Shown here piece after piece: positions 45,281-54,890 of a stretch of DNA of 64,000 nt. The notes below the pieces were generated by a model. The model did no database searches. It saw only the letters and a program-made list of their open reading frames with translations, and had not been told where the DNA came from. Source of the stretch: an uncultured bacterium (GTDB lineage: Bacteria; Acidobacteriota; Aminicenantia; Aminicenantales; Saccharicenantaceae); contig CALEUG010000005.1 in NCBI GenBank assembly GCA_937920515.1, forward strand, positions 46,625 to 110,624, read 5' to 3'. A program made the translations under genes and the position numbers. How positions within the stretch are numbered: position 1 is the stretch's first letter; every line of letters begins with the position of its first letter.

Positions 45281-46126
45281 TCATGGTCTTACGACCTTCC
45301 CGGCAATTTCCTTTACCAGCTTGAAAGCCAGGCTGGCCGTTATCTCCGAAACGTCGCGCGACGGGTTTAATTCCACCAGGTCAAAGGCCACGATCCTGGC
45401 CTTTAAGTTATGGATTAAATCCAGCACCTGCCTGGAAGTCAGGCCGCCGGGCTCATGGTGGGAAACCCCCGGAGCAAAGGCCGGGTCGAAGACATCCAGG
45501 TCGAGAGAGATGTAGAGCGGGTTGTTGAATTCCAGCTCGAGCTTTTCCGGGTATTCCCGGACAGTTATGGTTCGCACCCGGTACTTCCTGGCCATGGCTT
45601 CCATTTCCGGGGTGGTAGCCCTTATGCCCACCTGGACCAGGTTTTTCACCAGCCGGTCTTCCAGTATCCTGGCCATGGGGCAGGCATGGGACAGCCGGTC
45701 GCCGTAGAGGTCTTCGTACATGTCGGGATGGGCGTCCAGGTGCAGCAGGTCCAGGCTCTTAAATTTTCTGGCCACGGCCTTAACCGCCGGGTAGGTAATC
45801 GAGTGGTCGCCACCCAGGATTACGGGCACCGCCCCGGCAGCCAGAACCAGGCTTACTTTTTCCTCTATCCCGGAAAAAGTTTTGAGCATATCGCCCGAGG
45901 TGTCCACGTCCCCCAGGTCAACCAGTACTGTCTCCTCCGACAGGTCGACGCCCAGCTCGGTATCCGGGTTATAGCACCTGCCGGTGGAAACCCGTCTTAT
46001 AGCTTCCGGGCCGGCGGCCGCTCCCCGCCTGAAACTGGACTTTTCATCAAAGGGAACGCCGACTATGGCCAGCCGGTAATTCTTGACTTCAGCCAGGTTT
46101 TTGAGGGCTCCGCCGAAATCGGTCAT
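45281..46126 (-). CDS. speB: Agmatinase / arginase-family ureohydrolase
   Basis: 281 residues. The binuclear manganese motifs are complete: VILGGDHSITYP, LLHLDAHPDMYE and ISLDLDVFDPAFAPG, with HEPGGLTSRQ following. The N-terminal FRRGAAAGPEAIRR and the length fit agmatinase (agmatine to putrescine and urea) rather than arginase, but formiminoglutamase or guanidinobutyrase cannot be ruled out. Cytosolic. GGAGGACAGG sits just before ATG 46126, and a TATAAT (46154-46159 region, minus strand) suggests its own promoter between it and the MEMO-like gene 59 bases upstream. Confidence 0.85.
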   Translation of the reverse strand: MTDFGGALKNLAEVKNYRLAIVGVPFDEKSSFRRGAAAGPEAIRRVSTGRCYNPDTELGVDLSEETVLVDLGDVDTSGDMLKTFSGIEEKVSLVLAAGAVPVILGGDHSITYPAVKAVARKFKSLDLLHLDAHPDMYEDLYGDRLSHACPMARILEDRLVKNLVQVGIRATTPEMEAMARKYRVRTITVREYPEKLELEFNNPLYISLDLDVFDPAFAPGVSHHEPGGLTSRQVLDLIHNLKARIVAFDLVELNPSRDVSEITASLAFKLVKEIAGKVVRP

Positions 46127-46185
46127 CCTGTCCTCCAGAATTTTTTTCAGGCAAAATTATACAGGATAGCCCTTAAAAACTGAAC

Positions 46186-47421
46186 TCAGAAATAGAGAAG
46201 TGAGGCAAAGCTTACGGCCGAGCCGGTGGCCTGCTCTTCGGCCAGTTGATAACCGAGGAAAAATCCCTCTCTTTTCTTGAAAATTTCCAGAAGCGAAGCC
46301 AGCACCGGAAAGCCGCAGACGTTGAACCGGTCGTTGCTGTCCCTGACCAAACCCCAGAAGGATTCCGGCTGCCAGTGGATCAGGGCTTCCACCAGGTCAT
46401 GGTCAAAGGCCACCACCGCTTCTTTCAGCCTGGAGGCCGGCTGCTGGTGTCCGAACTTCGGTCCGACGTGACAGAGGTCAACGCCGGCCACCACCAGGGT
46501 GCCCGGCCCGGCTGCCACCCCGGCCAGGCCATCCAGGAATGGCTTGAGCCCGGGAATGTCAGCGGCCCGCCCGGCAGCCTGCAGCCAGGGCTGAAACGAG
46601 CCGAAAAGCACGGGAACCAGCCGGAAATCATTCCCCAGAAGATGCTGCAAAAACAGCAGTTGAAATTCTATGGAGTGCTCTTTTTTGTGGGCGAAATCGT
46701 CGGGAGCCACCAGGGAGGCACCGGCCTTCCTGAGATTTTCAACCGATTCCTTATCGGTTCTCACCTGGCCGAGCGGCGTGGAAAAATCTTTTTCAGTTAA
46801 GGAAATGGGCCCGTTTTCCACCGCGTGGCCCGTTCCCAGGACCAGGACCCGCCGGTATTTTTTCCCGGATAGCGAGCGGTAGGCCAGGGAATAAAGACGC
46901 CGCCCGCGCTGCAGGTCGATGTGGGGAGCTATCAGCACTGCCGGGTTGTGGTTTAAAGCCAGCTTTTCCACTTCCGGGGGCAATTTCTCCAGCTCCAGGA
47001 TGTCTGACAGGAATTTCCTCAATTCTTCTGAGCGTTCGGGGTAGGCTTCTCCGGCCAGGGCTGGTTCTCTCTCCGTCAGGGCAGCAAATTCCCCGACCAG
47101 TTCCTGCTTGCGCTTCCTGAATTCCGGGGTGTCCAGCAGCCACAGCTGGCGGAAGCTATCCAGAATCTCGGCCACCTGCCCGGCCCCTGACAGGCTGTAC
47201 CCGCGCTTTCGCAGAAACTCCAGCCGGATGTCCTGAGCATCATTACGCCCGTCTATCAGGGCCAGAACTTCAAGGGCTTCTCCCTGGAGAAAGACCGGGT
47301 TCTTGAGGAGTCCCAGACGGTCGCTTACCAGCACACCTCTCCGGCCCTGGTATTCCATCGGCTGTATTTCCAGGTCGGTTCTCAGTTTCAACGGAGATTT
47401 ATTCTCAGGCTGACTGTTCAT
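46186..47421 (-). CDS. MEMO1-family protein (AmmeMemoRadiSam system B) with N-terminal extension
   Basis: 411 residues. From about residue 160 the MEMO/dioxygenase-like fold is clear: NPAVLIAPHIDLQRG, RVLVLGTGHAVENGPISLTE, HKKEHSIEFQLLFLQHLLG, and LVVAGVDLCHVGPKFG, with the conserved His residues. MEMO proteins are found in three-part operons with AmmeMemoRadiSam A and a radical SAM protein; neither is next to it here. Residues 1-155 add an extra domain with GRRGVLVSDRLGLLKNPVFL and a helical tail, of unknown role. Only a weak ribosome site (GGTTAAAAGT) precedes ATG 47421. Confidence 0.85.
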   Translation of the reverse strand: MNSQPENKSPLKLRTDLEIQPMEYQGRRGVLVSDRLGLLKNPVFLQGEALEVLALIDGRNDAQDIRLEFLRKRGYSLSGAGQVAEILDSFRQLWLLDTPEFRKRKQELVGEFAALTEREPALAGEAYPERSEELRKFLSDILELEKLPPEVEKLALNHNPAVLIAPHIDLQRGRRLYSLAYRSLSGKKYRRVLVLGTGHAVENGPISLTEKDFSTPLGQVRTDKESVENLRKAGASLVAPDDFAHKKEHSIEFQLLFLQHLLGNDFRLVPVLFGSFQPWLQAAGRAADIPGLKPFLDGLAGVAAGPGTLVVAGVDLCHVGPKFGHQQPASRLKEAVVAFDHDLVEALIHWQPESFWGLVRDSNDRFNVCGFPVLASLLEIFKKREGFFLGYQLAEEQATGSAVSFASLLYF

Positions 47422-48680
47422 ACTTTTAACCTTTACAATAACAAAATACCATTCACCATGCCTTGAATACTCAAGTCCCCGTTGACCGGATGTATTTAAT
47501 ACCAGATAAGCGGGAATTTTTCCAGAACTTTCGGGAAGAACCAGTTCAGAGTAAACCAGGAAATAATTTTTGGGTTGAAATTATAAAGAATTGTAAAAGG
47601 GAGGAATAAAAAAAAGAGGTCAAAAGGTTGTATGAGGAAGAAGGAGGAAAGAGGAGAAGGATCTTCCTCCCCCTCCCTTTCCTCAGCAACCTTGGCCTCG
47701 CCTCAAACTGAGGCGAGCTCACTATCTCATGGCCAGAGAAAACAGACAATCACCTAAGGGGATGATTGCCAGGATGAATTTCCCGACCCCCGGAACAGCC
47801 TCGTCTCTCACCCCCCTGCAGCCCACCATGCAGAAAATAAAAGAATTAGGAGTCAGGCCAGAAGAATCGGGGGTTACCCGGAAATTTATCCAGCCCCGGG
47901 CTTAAGGAAGTAACCAGTCTTTTATCCACCAGAAGGTTTTCCGAACCTCCAGCAGTTAGAAACCGCCCGGTCCAGGTCAAAACCAGAGCAACCCGGGGAA
48001 ATTCCCGGGCCGGGCTGGAAGCGAGCCTGTTTTGATTTCCAGTGCGAATTTCTTTTATAACAATCCGCCAGCGGCCCAGCCGGCCATAAAACGACCTGGT
48101 TTTAGCCAGCATCTAATTCCTCGTCAGGGATGTTAATCCAGACGAAATGTCTGTCCTTTTCTGATTAACCCGGTTTCTAATTGACCGGTTCAATCATTTC
48201 CGGTCTAACCAGCCCGGCCAGTAATAAACTTAATACTCAAGAAGAAAAAAAGAGCCGGGCATGAGAATAATCGAGTCTAACACAGTCAGCAAAATATACC
48301 CCCACCAGATCGGATTATTTCTGACCCGAAAAAATTGTCTTTATAATTTCTTGTGGTCTGACTTATATTATTTAGATGATTGCCGGATTTCTGACCGGCC
48401 AGTATGAAACAGGCCGTCTCTGTACGAAAAGAATTTAAAAGTAAGGCAATGAAAAGTTATGGGTGGTAATGCCATATTAAAAAGAGCCCGGAAAAAAATT
48501 TATAACCTGAAAAAAACTTAAAAAATGCGCCTCAAATTTGAGACTGAAATAAAACCGTCTCGAGCCCGGATAATTAATCAGCTGAATCCGGACCGGTCGG
48601 CAACCTGTCCACAGGCCATAAGAACGGAAGAACCGCCTTGGCTAATGCATCTAAACAGTAAATTTTAAGGAGGAGGAGAA
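47422..48680. other. Gene desert with purine-rich palindrome and hairpin
   Basis: 1.26 kb between divergent genes. The stretch 47577-47660 is almost pure purine on the plus strand and faces a pyrimidine-rich stretch up to 47690, giving an imperfect palindrome around AAGGATCTT. A perfect 9-bp hairpin (CTCGCCTCA/TGAGGCGAG, 3-base loop) lies at 47697-47717 without a T-run. The only candidate gene is the 58-codon frame at 47729. Other open frames (47546-47749, 47846-48112 minus) look like shadows. Confidence 0.4.
47729..47905 (+). CDS. Possible 58-residue small protein
   Basis: An open frame from ATG 47729 to TAA 47903-47905. It reads MARENRQSPKGMIARMNFPT and ends LGVRPEESGVTRKFIQPRA, a hydrophilic and fairly protein-like composition. 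It begins 12 bases after a perfect 9-bp hairpin, with only a weak GAGG further upstream. I cannot place it in any family, and it may be chance. Confidence 0.25.
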   Translation: MARENRQSPKGMIARMNFPTPGTASSLTPLQPTMQKIKELGVRPEESGVTRKFIQPRA

Positions 48681-51095
48681 ATGCAACCCGGGTTAATCAG
48701 CCGCCTTAAAGTTAAAATCAGCCTGAACATACTGCCGGCTTTACTGCTGCCCTTGCTCCTGGTGAGCAGCGCCACTCTGGCCGCAAATTATCCTTCCGGC
48801 TCCACCCCGGAGCGGCCGCGGCTGGCCATAGAAAAAATCATGGCCGGCCAGGAGTTTATCGGCACCCCGCCTTCCAGCCCGGCCTGGGCTGTTGACGGAA
48901 AAACCCTTTACTTCCGCTGGAAAAAGCCCGGTGAAAAAACCATCGAAATCTATGCCGTCAGCCTGGCCAGCCCGCTGCCGGTCAAAATCACCCGGGAGAA
49001 GATCCTGGAAAATCCGCCGGCCGGCGGAGCCGGTCGCTTCCGCGGTTTTCCTGTCTTCGGCCGCTTCGGAACTTCCTGGCAGTGGGACCGGGAAAGGAAA
49101 AGGCTCCTGGTCAACCAGAACGGCGATATCTTCCTTTATGACCTGGCCACCAGGAAGACAGAGCAGCTGACGGCCACCGACCAGGCAGAATCCAGCCTGG
49201 GCTTTACCCACGACCAGAAAAAGGTCTATTTCCAGAGCGGCGATAACCTCTTCGTCCTGGGCCTTGCCGACCGCAGCCTGCGGCAGCTAACCTCCTTCAC
49301 CAGAGAAAAGCAGCCGGAACCGGTCAGTCCCACTGAAATCCAGAAATGGTACGAGGACCAGCAGCGGGCCCTGTTCAAGGATATTTTCAGGATGGGCTTC
49401 GAGGGCTTCGGCCGGGGAGGCGGAGGAGGAGACCTGCTGCCGGCTTTGAGTAAGGTCAGCACCAGACGCAAGCCTTTCTTCCTGGCCGAAAACCAGCGGC
49501 TGGTAATGGCTGAGCCAACGCCAGACGAGAAATTTGTTCTGTTCATGATAATGGAAACAATCCCCGGCGCCAAAAACACCATCGTCCCCAATTACGTCAC
49601 CCGCAGCGGCTACACCGAGACCATCAGTTCCCACACCAAGGCCGCTGAGAATCCCCAGCTCAGCAGGCTGGGCATTGTCAACTGCGAAAATGGTGAGGTG
49701 CGCTGGGTGGATTACGGGCAGGGAGAACGCCAGGTCAACCCGCGGCAGTGGCTGTGGTCGCCGGACGGCCAGAAGTGCCTGCTGGCCGCCCAGTCGGAAG
49801 ACCGCAAGGATGCCTGGCTGTTCCTGCTGGACGTTCCCGGCGGAAAGACCACCGTCCTGGAAAATGTTCACGACGAGGCCTGGGTCGGTTCGCTGGGCCT
49901 GACCAATATTTTCTGGTGGCCGGACAGCCGGCACGTTTCCTTCATCTCCGAGCAGAACGGCTACGCCCATCTCTACCGGCTGGCCGTTGACAGCAAAGAA
50001 AAGAAAGCTCTGACCGAAGGCAGGTTTGAAGTGACCCAGGCCGAGCTTTCTAAGGACGGCCAGAAAATCTACTTTGTATCCAGCGAAGTCCATCCCGGAG
50101 AACGCCACCTGTACGCGCTGGACCTCAAGACCGGCAAAAAGACCCGCCTGACCAATCTCACCGGCCGGGGAGAATTCTACCTCTCGCCTGACGAAAGCGC
50201 CGTGGCCATCATCCATTCTTACAGCACCAGGCCTCCAGAACTTTACCTGCAAGCCCTGTCCCCTGCCGCCAGGCCAAAGCAAATCACACAGTCAACGACC
50301 GAAGAATTCCAGACCTATCCCTGGCACGACCCGGAAATTGTAACCTTCAAGGCCCGCGACGGCGTGGAAGTCTACGCCCGGTTGTTCAGGCCGGATAATC
50401 CCCACCCCAACCGGCCGGCGGTCATCTTCATCCACGGAGCCGGTTATTTGCAGAACGCCCACCGGGGCTGGAGCACATATGAACGGGAGTTCATGTTTCA
50501 CAACCTGCTGCGCGACAGCGGCTACTTCGTTCTGGACGTCGATTACCGCGGCAGCAGCGGCTACGGCCGGGATTTCCGGACCGGAATTTACCGCCACATG
50601 GGCGGAAAAGACCTGGACGACGTGGTTGACGGGGCTAAGTTCCTGGTGGAAAAATACCAGGTCAACCCGCAGGCCATGGGCTGCTACGGCGGAAGCTACG
50701 GCGGTTTCCTGACACTGATGGCCATGTTCACCACCGACACCTTTAAGGCCGGGGCGGCCCTGCGGCCGGTAACCGACTGGGCCCATTACCACCCCGGCTA
50801 CACCGTGGACATCCTGAACCTGCCCCAGAAGGACCCGGAAGCCTACAAAAAGAGTTCACCGATTTACTTCGCCGAAGGACTGAAAGGCGCCCTGCTCATC
50901 TGCCACGGCATGGTGGATACCAACGTCCATTTCCAGGACACCGTCAGGCTGGCCCAGCGCCTGATTGAGCTGGGAAAAGAAAACTGGGAAGTAGCCATCT
51001 ACCCGGTCGAGGACCATTCTTTCCGCAACACCTCTTCCTGGGTGGACGAGTACAGGCGGATTTTCAAGCTGTTCGAGACGCACCTTAAAAAGTAA
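48681..51095 (+). CDS. Secreted S9-family serine peptidase (prolyl oligopeptidase/DPP type)
   Basis: 804 residues. A signal peptide (ILPALLLPLLLVSSATLA) is followed by a beta-propeller (residues about 60-550) with WD40-like TolB repeats such as PAWAVDGKTLYFRW and WSPDGQKCLLAAQS. The alpha/beta-hydrolase domain follows: PAVIFIHGAGYLQNAHRGW, the nucleophile elbow GCYGGSYGGFLTLMA (Ser near residue 674), then LICHGMVDTNVHFQDT with the Asp and PVEDHSFRN with the His. It removes dipeptides or oligopeptides, probably in the periplasm. AAGGAGGAGGAGA precedes ATG 48681. It stands alone. Confidence 0.9.
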   Translation: MQPGLISRLKVKISLNILPALLLPLLLVSSATLAANYPSGSTPERPRLAIEKIMAGQEFIGTPPSSPAWAVDGKTLYFRWKKPGEKTIEIYAVSLASPLPVKITREKILENPPAGGAGRFRGFPVFGRFGTSWQWDRERKRLLVNQNGDIFLYDLATRKTEQLTATDQAESSLGFTHDQKKVYFQSGDNLFVLGLADRSLRQLTSFTREKQPEPVSPTEIQKWYEDQQRALFKDIFRMGFEGFGRGGGGGDLLPALSKVSTRRKPFFLAENQRLVMAEPTPDEKFVLFMIMETIPGAKNTIVPNYVTRSGYTETISSHTKAAENPQLSRLGIVNCENGEVRWVDYGQGERQVNPRQWLWSPDGQKCLLAAQSEDRKDAWLFLLDVPGGKTTVLENVHDEAWVGSLGLTNIFWWPDSRHVSFISEQNGYAHLYRLAVDSKEKKALTEGRFEVTQAELSKDGQKIYFVSSEVHPGERHLYALDLKTGKKTRLTNLTGRGEFYLSPDESAVAIIHSYSTRPPELYLQALSPAARPKQITQSTTEEFQTYPWHDPEIVTFKARDGVEVYARLFRPDNPHPNRPAVIFIHGAGYLQNAHRGWSTYEREFMFHNLLRDSGYFVLDVDYRGSSGYGRDFRTGIYRHMGGKDLDDVVDGAKFLVEKYQVNPQAMGCYGGSYGGFLTLMAMFTTDTFKAGAALRPVTDWAHYHPGYTVDILNLPQKDPEAYKKSSPIYFAEGLKGALLICHGMVDTNVHFQDTVRLAQRLIELGKENWEVAIYPVEDHSFRNTSSWVDEYRRIFKLFETHLKK

Positions 51096-51457
51096 AGCCG
51101 AAAAAAAATTGTGGCTGCTCTGTAGACCATAAAACTCGTCTGAGAAGAACAGCCGGAGCAAGCGAGGTGAAGGCCGGCAGGAGGTCTTTACTGTTTTTCG
51201 AGGCAAGGGTGTTCTATTGGAAAATATATTTTGAATGACGACGAATGTAAAAAACCCAGAAAAAAGCTTATGAATTAATAAATAATTTCAGGGATCGCAG
51301 CCACCCAGCAACACAAAACTTTCAACCGCCCCGGATTTTGCTTCCGCCCAACCGGTCTGGACCGGGGGCAACTTCCTCTGGCGCGTTTTTCTATTATTTT
51401 TTATGGAACTACCGGGTTTCCACCCGGTTGGTTGCCCTCTTAACCAGTCCTCCGGAA
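51096..51457. other. Intergenic region between convergent genes
   Basis: 362 bases between the S9 peptidase and the fusion gene that ends at 51458. No gene, RNA or convincing terminator is seen; A/T-rich around 51215-51290. Confidence 0.4.
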
Positions 51458-53809
51458 TTAATCGTAAGCGCCGAGCATCAGGTCGAGATTTTCCACCACC
51501 CGGTCGACGTTGTCCTTCGTGAAAATTAAAGGAGGCTTTATTTTTATGACGTTGCGGAAGGGACCGTCAGTGCTGAGCAGCACGCCCCGTTCCTTCATCT
51601 TTTCAATGACGACCTGCGCTTCCCCGGTGGCCGGCTCGAGGGTATCCCGGTCGCGGACCAGTTCCACCCCGAGGAACAGACCCAGCCCGCGGACATCACC
51701 CACCAGCCGATGTCTTTTCTGCAGTTCCCTGAGCCTCTCCAGAAAATAATCCCCGACCACCCGGGCATTTTCCTGCAGGTTTTCTTCCTCAATCGCCCGG
51801 AGCACGGCCAGGCCGGCGGCGCAGCTCACCGGGTTGCCACCGAAGGTGTTGAAGTATTCCATGCCGGTGGCAAAGCGCCCGGCAATTTCGGCCGTGGTGA
51901 CAACAGCCCCGATGGGATGACCGTTGCCGATTGGCTTGCCCAGGGTGACGATGTCCGGCAGGGCTTCCTGGGATTCAAAGCCCCAGAAAAAATAACCCGG
52001 CCGGCCAAAGCCGACCTGAACCTCGTCGGCAATGGTCACTCCGCCTGATTCTTTTACCATTTCAAAGGCCTTCTTCAGGAAACGCGGCGGGAAAATTACC
52101 TGGCCGGCGCAGCCCATCATCGATTCGGCCATAATCCCGACCGGCTTTTTGTTTTCAGAAAGCAGGCGGGTAACCAGTTTTTTGACCTCAGCCGCATATT
52201 TTTCTGCCGTCTTTTCGGTCCGCCCCCGGTACAGACCCCGGTAGGGGTCGGGCGTGGGAACCTTGTGAACAAAGGGCGGAGCCCCTTTCCCCCCGGGCCC
52301 GTCAAACTTGTAGGGACTGACCTCAACCAGGGAAGTCAGGTTTCCGTGGTAAGCCCCGTCGATGACCAGGAGCTCGGAACCGCCGCTGAAGTTCCTGGCC
52401 AGCCGCAGGGCCAGGTCGTTGGCCTCGCTTCCGGAATTGACCAGGAAACAGTGCGTGAATTTTCGCGGGAATCGGGAAAGCAGGCTTTCCAGGTAAGCGG
52501 CCATCTGGTCGTAAAGGTACCTGGTATTGGTGTTAAGTATGGTCATCTGCCTGGCCACCGCCCTGGCCACGGCCGGGTGGGCATGGCCGAGATGGCAGAC
52601 GTTGTTGACGCAATCCAGGTAACTCCGGCCACCGGAGTCGAACAGGAACTGGCCGGCGCCCCTGATGATATGAAGGGGCTTCCTGTAAGAAAGGCTCAGG
52701 GCCTCCGAGAGGTGGGCCTTTCTAAAAGCGAGCAGCTTACTTTTCCGGACTTCGGGGCTTTCCGGCTCGTGGCCGCAGCTGCGGTAAAAGAGGCGCCGCC
52801 ACTTTTCCGGGTTTTCCGAAAGCAGGTAATCAAGGAGTTTCCAGCCTGGCTCCTCGGAAATTCTCATGTAAGCGTTGTCAGGCTCCACTGATCTTCTCCA
52901 GGCGGCCATGGTCAGGCTTATAACCAGGCGGGCCAGGACCAGATAAAAGATGAGGTCGAGTTCCTCTTTTCTCAGGGGATTAACAGAATGGTAGGCGCCG
53001 ATTATTTTTGAGGCCACCTTTTCTTTCTCCCGGTCGGCGCTTAGCATCAGGGCATAGGTCAGGGCAATGGCCGGCTCGGCCGCCAGGAATGATTCGCTGG
53101 CGTCTCCAAAATCTATCAGCCCGATTATCCGGCCGCCTGATTTCCGGCCCGGTTCGAGAAGGATGTTGTGCTCGTTGGCATCGCCGTAAATGACCTGCCT
53201 TCTCAGCCTGTGGTCTTCGGGAAGGACCAGAGTCTCATATTGCATCAGGCAATAGTCAAGCTGGCGCCGGGCGGCCGGGTCGGCGATGTACCTGAACCTT
53301 TCCCTGGAATAAAGCACGTTCCTGACATCCCAGGGCAGGAGGCGTTTCTGGCCGGGATGATAAAATCCCCGGAGGGCCAGGTCGACCATGGCCAGGAAAG
53401 TCCCCACCGCCTGCCAGGTCTGGCCGCCTGCATTTTTCGCTTCGGCCAGGGGTGTGCCCTCCACGAACTCAAAAAGCCGGGCCAGGCAGGCGTTTCTATT
53501 ACTGGTTGTATAAGAAGTGATCAGTTTCCCGCTCCTGTCGGGCAGCGGTCGGGGGAAACGATGGGAAACCATCTTCCGGTTGAGAACACCGAGGAGCTGG
53601 TTTTCAAAGTCCAGGCTGTCTTCGCGGTCAAAACCGGACGATATCTTGAGCACCAGTTTCTGGCCGCTTTTCAGCTCAACCAGGAAATTCTGGGAGCGGT
53701 CGCCGTTGAGGGGCTCCAGTTTTTCAGGGCTTAAACCGAAGTTTTCGGAAACTATAAGACGAACATCTTTTTCCGGCAGGGAAGGCTTCCGGTATTCAAG
53801 TCCGGTCAT
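51458..53809 (-). CDS. Kinase-phospholyase fusion: APH-type kinase plus class III PLP enzyme
   Basis: 783 residues. Residues about 1-330 form an aminoglycoside-phosphotransferase-like kinase ([10 protein letters not shown] near 208, then [12 protein letters not shown]), closest in motif layout to hydroxylysine kinases. Residues about 360-783 form a class III PLP enzyme: [28 protein letters not shown] [15 protein letters not shown], and [15 protein letters not shown] with the PLP lysine near 623. Vertebrate relatives of the second half are phospholyases acting on phosphoethanolamine or 5-phosphohydroxylysine. A bifunctional enzyme that phosphorylates an amino alcohol and then eliminates phosphate is inferred. 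Start ATG 53809 has GGAGAG upstream. Confidence 0.85.
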   Translation of the reverse strand: MTGLEYRKPSLPEKDVRLIVSENFGLSPEKLEPLNGDRSQNFLVELKSGQKLVLKISSGFDREDSLDFENQLLGVLNRKMVSHRFPRPLPDRSGKLITSYTTSNRNACLARLFEFVEGTPLAEAKNAGGQTWQAVGTFLAMVDLALRGFYHPGQKRLLPWDVRNVLYSRERFRYIADPAARRQLDYCLMQYETLVLPEDHRLRRQVIYGDANEHNILLEPGRKSGGRIIGLIDFGDASESFLAAEPAIALTYALMLSADREKEKVASKIIGAYHSVNPLRKEELDLIFYLVLARLVISLTMAAWRRSVEPDNAYMRISEEPGWKLLDYLLSENPEKWRRLFYRSCGHEPESPEVRKSKLLAFRKAHLSEALSLSYRKPLHIIRGAGQFLFDSGGRSYLDCVNNVCHLGHAHPAVARAVARQMTILNTNTRYLYDQMAAYLESLLSRFPRKFTHCFLVNSGSEANDLALRLARNFSGGSELLVIDGAYHGNLTSLVEVSPYKFDGPGGKGAPPFVHKVPTPDPYRGLYRGRTEKTAEKYAAEVKKLVTRLLSENKKPVGIMAESMMGCAGQVIFPPRFLKKAFEMVKESGGVTIADEVQVGFGRPGYFFWGFESQEALPDIVTLGKPIGNGHPIGAVVTTAEIAGRFATGMEYFNTFGGNPVSCAAGLAVLRAIEEENLQENARVVGDYFLERLRELQKRHRLVGDVRGLGLFLGVELVRDRDTLEPATGEAQVVIEKMKERGVLLSTDGPFRNVIKIKPPLIFTKDNVDRVVENLDLMLGAYD

Positions 53810-53933
53810 GGAGCTCTCCTCTTCTGGCAGTCAGGCTAAAATTATATGACCGGTCCCTGGAATCTTCAAGAATATAAGAATCCTCCGCCCGGGCGCTGCG
53901 CTGCGTCCAGACCTTCCGGAAAGAACTGAGCCG

Positions 53934-53962
53934 TTGACAGAAAGCCTGTATTTTTATATAGG
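53934..53962 (+). promoter_or_regulatory. Promoter overlapping the ABC ATPase start region
   Basis: Perfect TTGACA at 53934-53939 and TATAGG at 53957-53962 (17-bp spacer). The start would fall about 53969-53971, two to four bases before ATG 53973, so the message would be nearly leaderless. An AGGA inside the -10 region is the only ribosome-site candidate. Confidence 0.55.
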
Positions 53963-53972
53963 ATTATACAAG

Positions 53973-54890
53973 ATGGGCAGAGTACTGGAACTGGAAAACG
54001 TTCACAAGGCTTACAGGCTGGGTTTTATCCCGCGGAAGAAACCGGTCTTAAAGGGCGTCTCCTTCCACGTCAACGAGGGCGAGATTTTCGGCTACCTCGG
54101 TCCCAACGGGGCCGGCAAGACCACCACCATCAAGTGCATCCTGAACCTGATTTTTCCCGACGCCGGCCGCATAACCATTTTTGGCCAGGACTCGCTCCGG
54201 CCGCGGGCCAGGCAGAAGGTCGGCTTCCTGCCGGAGAATCCCTATTTCTACGATTACCTGACCGGGCGCGAATTCCTGGCCTTTTACGCCGACCTGCTGG
54301 GAATTCACGGGCAGGCCAGGCAGGAAAGGATCGGCTACTTCCTGAAACTGGTGGGAATGGAGCGGGCCGCTGACCTGCAACTGCGGAAGTACTCGCGGGG
54401 CATGCTGCAGCGGATCGGGCTGGCTCAGGCTTTGCTCAACGACCCGGCCCTGGTTATCCTGGATGAACCGATGGGCGGGCTGGACCCCATCGGCCGCAAG
54501 GAGTTCCGCGATATCATCGTCAACCTGAAGAAGGAAGGCAGGACCGTCTTCCTGAGCTCGCACATCCTGCAGGATATCGAGATGATCTGCGACCGGGTGG
54601 CCATAATCCTGGCCGGGGAAATCATCAACCAGGGCTACCTGGGAGACCTGATTTCGGAGAAGGTGCTTTTCACCGAGGTGATAATCAGCGGGGTGCCGGC
54701 AGCCGAGTTTGACCATCTGGGCGAGAGCGTCTCCACCAGCGGCGACCGGGTGCTGCTCAAGGTCTACGAGGAAGAAAAGATAGACCGGGTGATAAGCCTG
54801 GTCCAGCAGAAAAAGGGGAAAATAATTTCCCTGATTCCGCGGACCGAAACCCTGGAAGATATCTTCGTTAACATGGTGAAGAACCAATGA
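53973..54890 (+). CDS. ABC transporter ATPase (PilH-like position)
   Basis: 305 residues from ATG 53973; an in-frame TTG at 53934 is the -35 box itself and is rejected. Walker A FGYLGPNGAGKTTTIKCI, Q-loop region VGFLPENPYFYD, signature LRKYSRGMLQRIGLAQALL (an altered SGGQ), Walker B LVILDEPMGGLDP and the H-switch FLSSHILQD are all seen. It pairs with the permease that overlaps its stop by 4 bases (ATGA). In Myxococcus, an ABC pair PilH/PilI is needed for type IV pili and lies near pilD; the same order here suggests such a role. That is inference. Confidence 0.88.
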   Translation: MGRVLELENVHKAYRLGFIPRKKPVLKGVSFHVNEGEIFGYLGPNGAGKTTTIKCILNLIFPDAGRITIFGQDSLRPRARQKVGFLPENPYFYDYLTGREFLAFYADLLGIHGQARQERIGYFLKLVGMERAADLQLRKYSRGMLQRIGLAQALLNDPALVILDEPMGGLDPIGRKEFRDIIVNLKKEGRTVFLSSHILQDIEMICDRVAIILAGEIINQGYLGDLISEKVLFTEVIISGVPAAEFDHLGESVSTSGDRVLLKVYEEEKIDRVISLVQQKKGKIISLIPRTETLEDIFVNMVKNQ

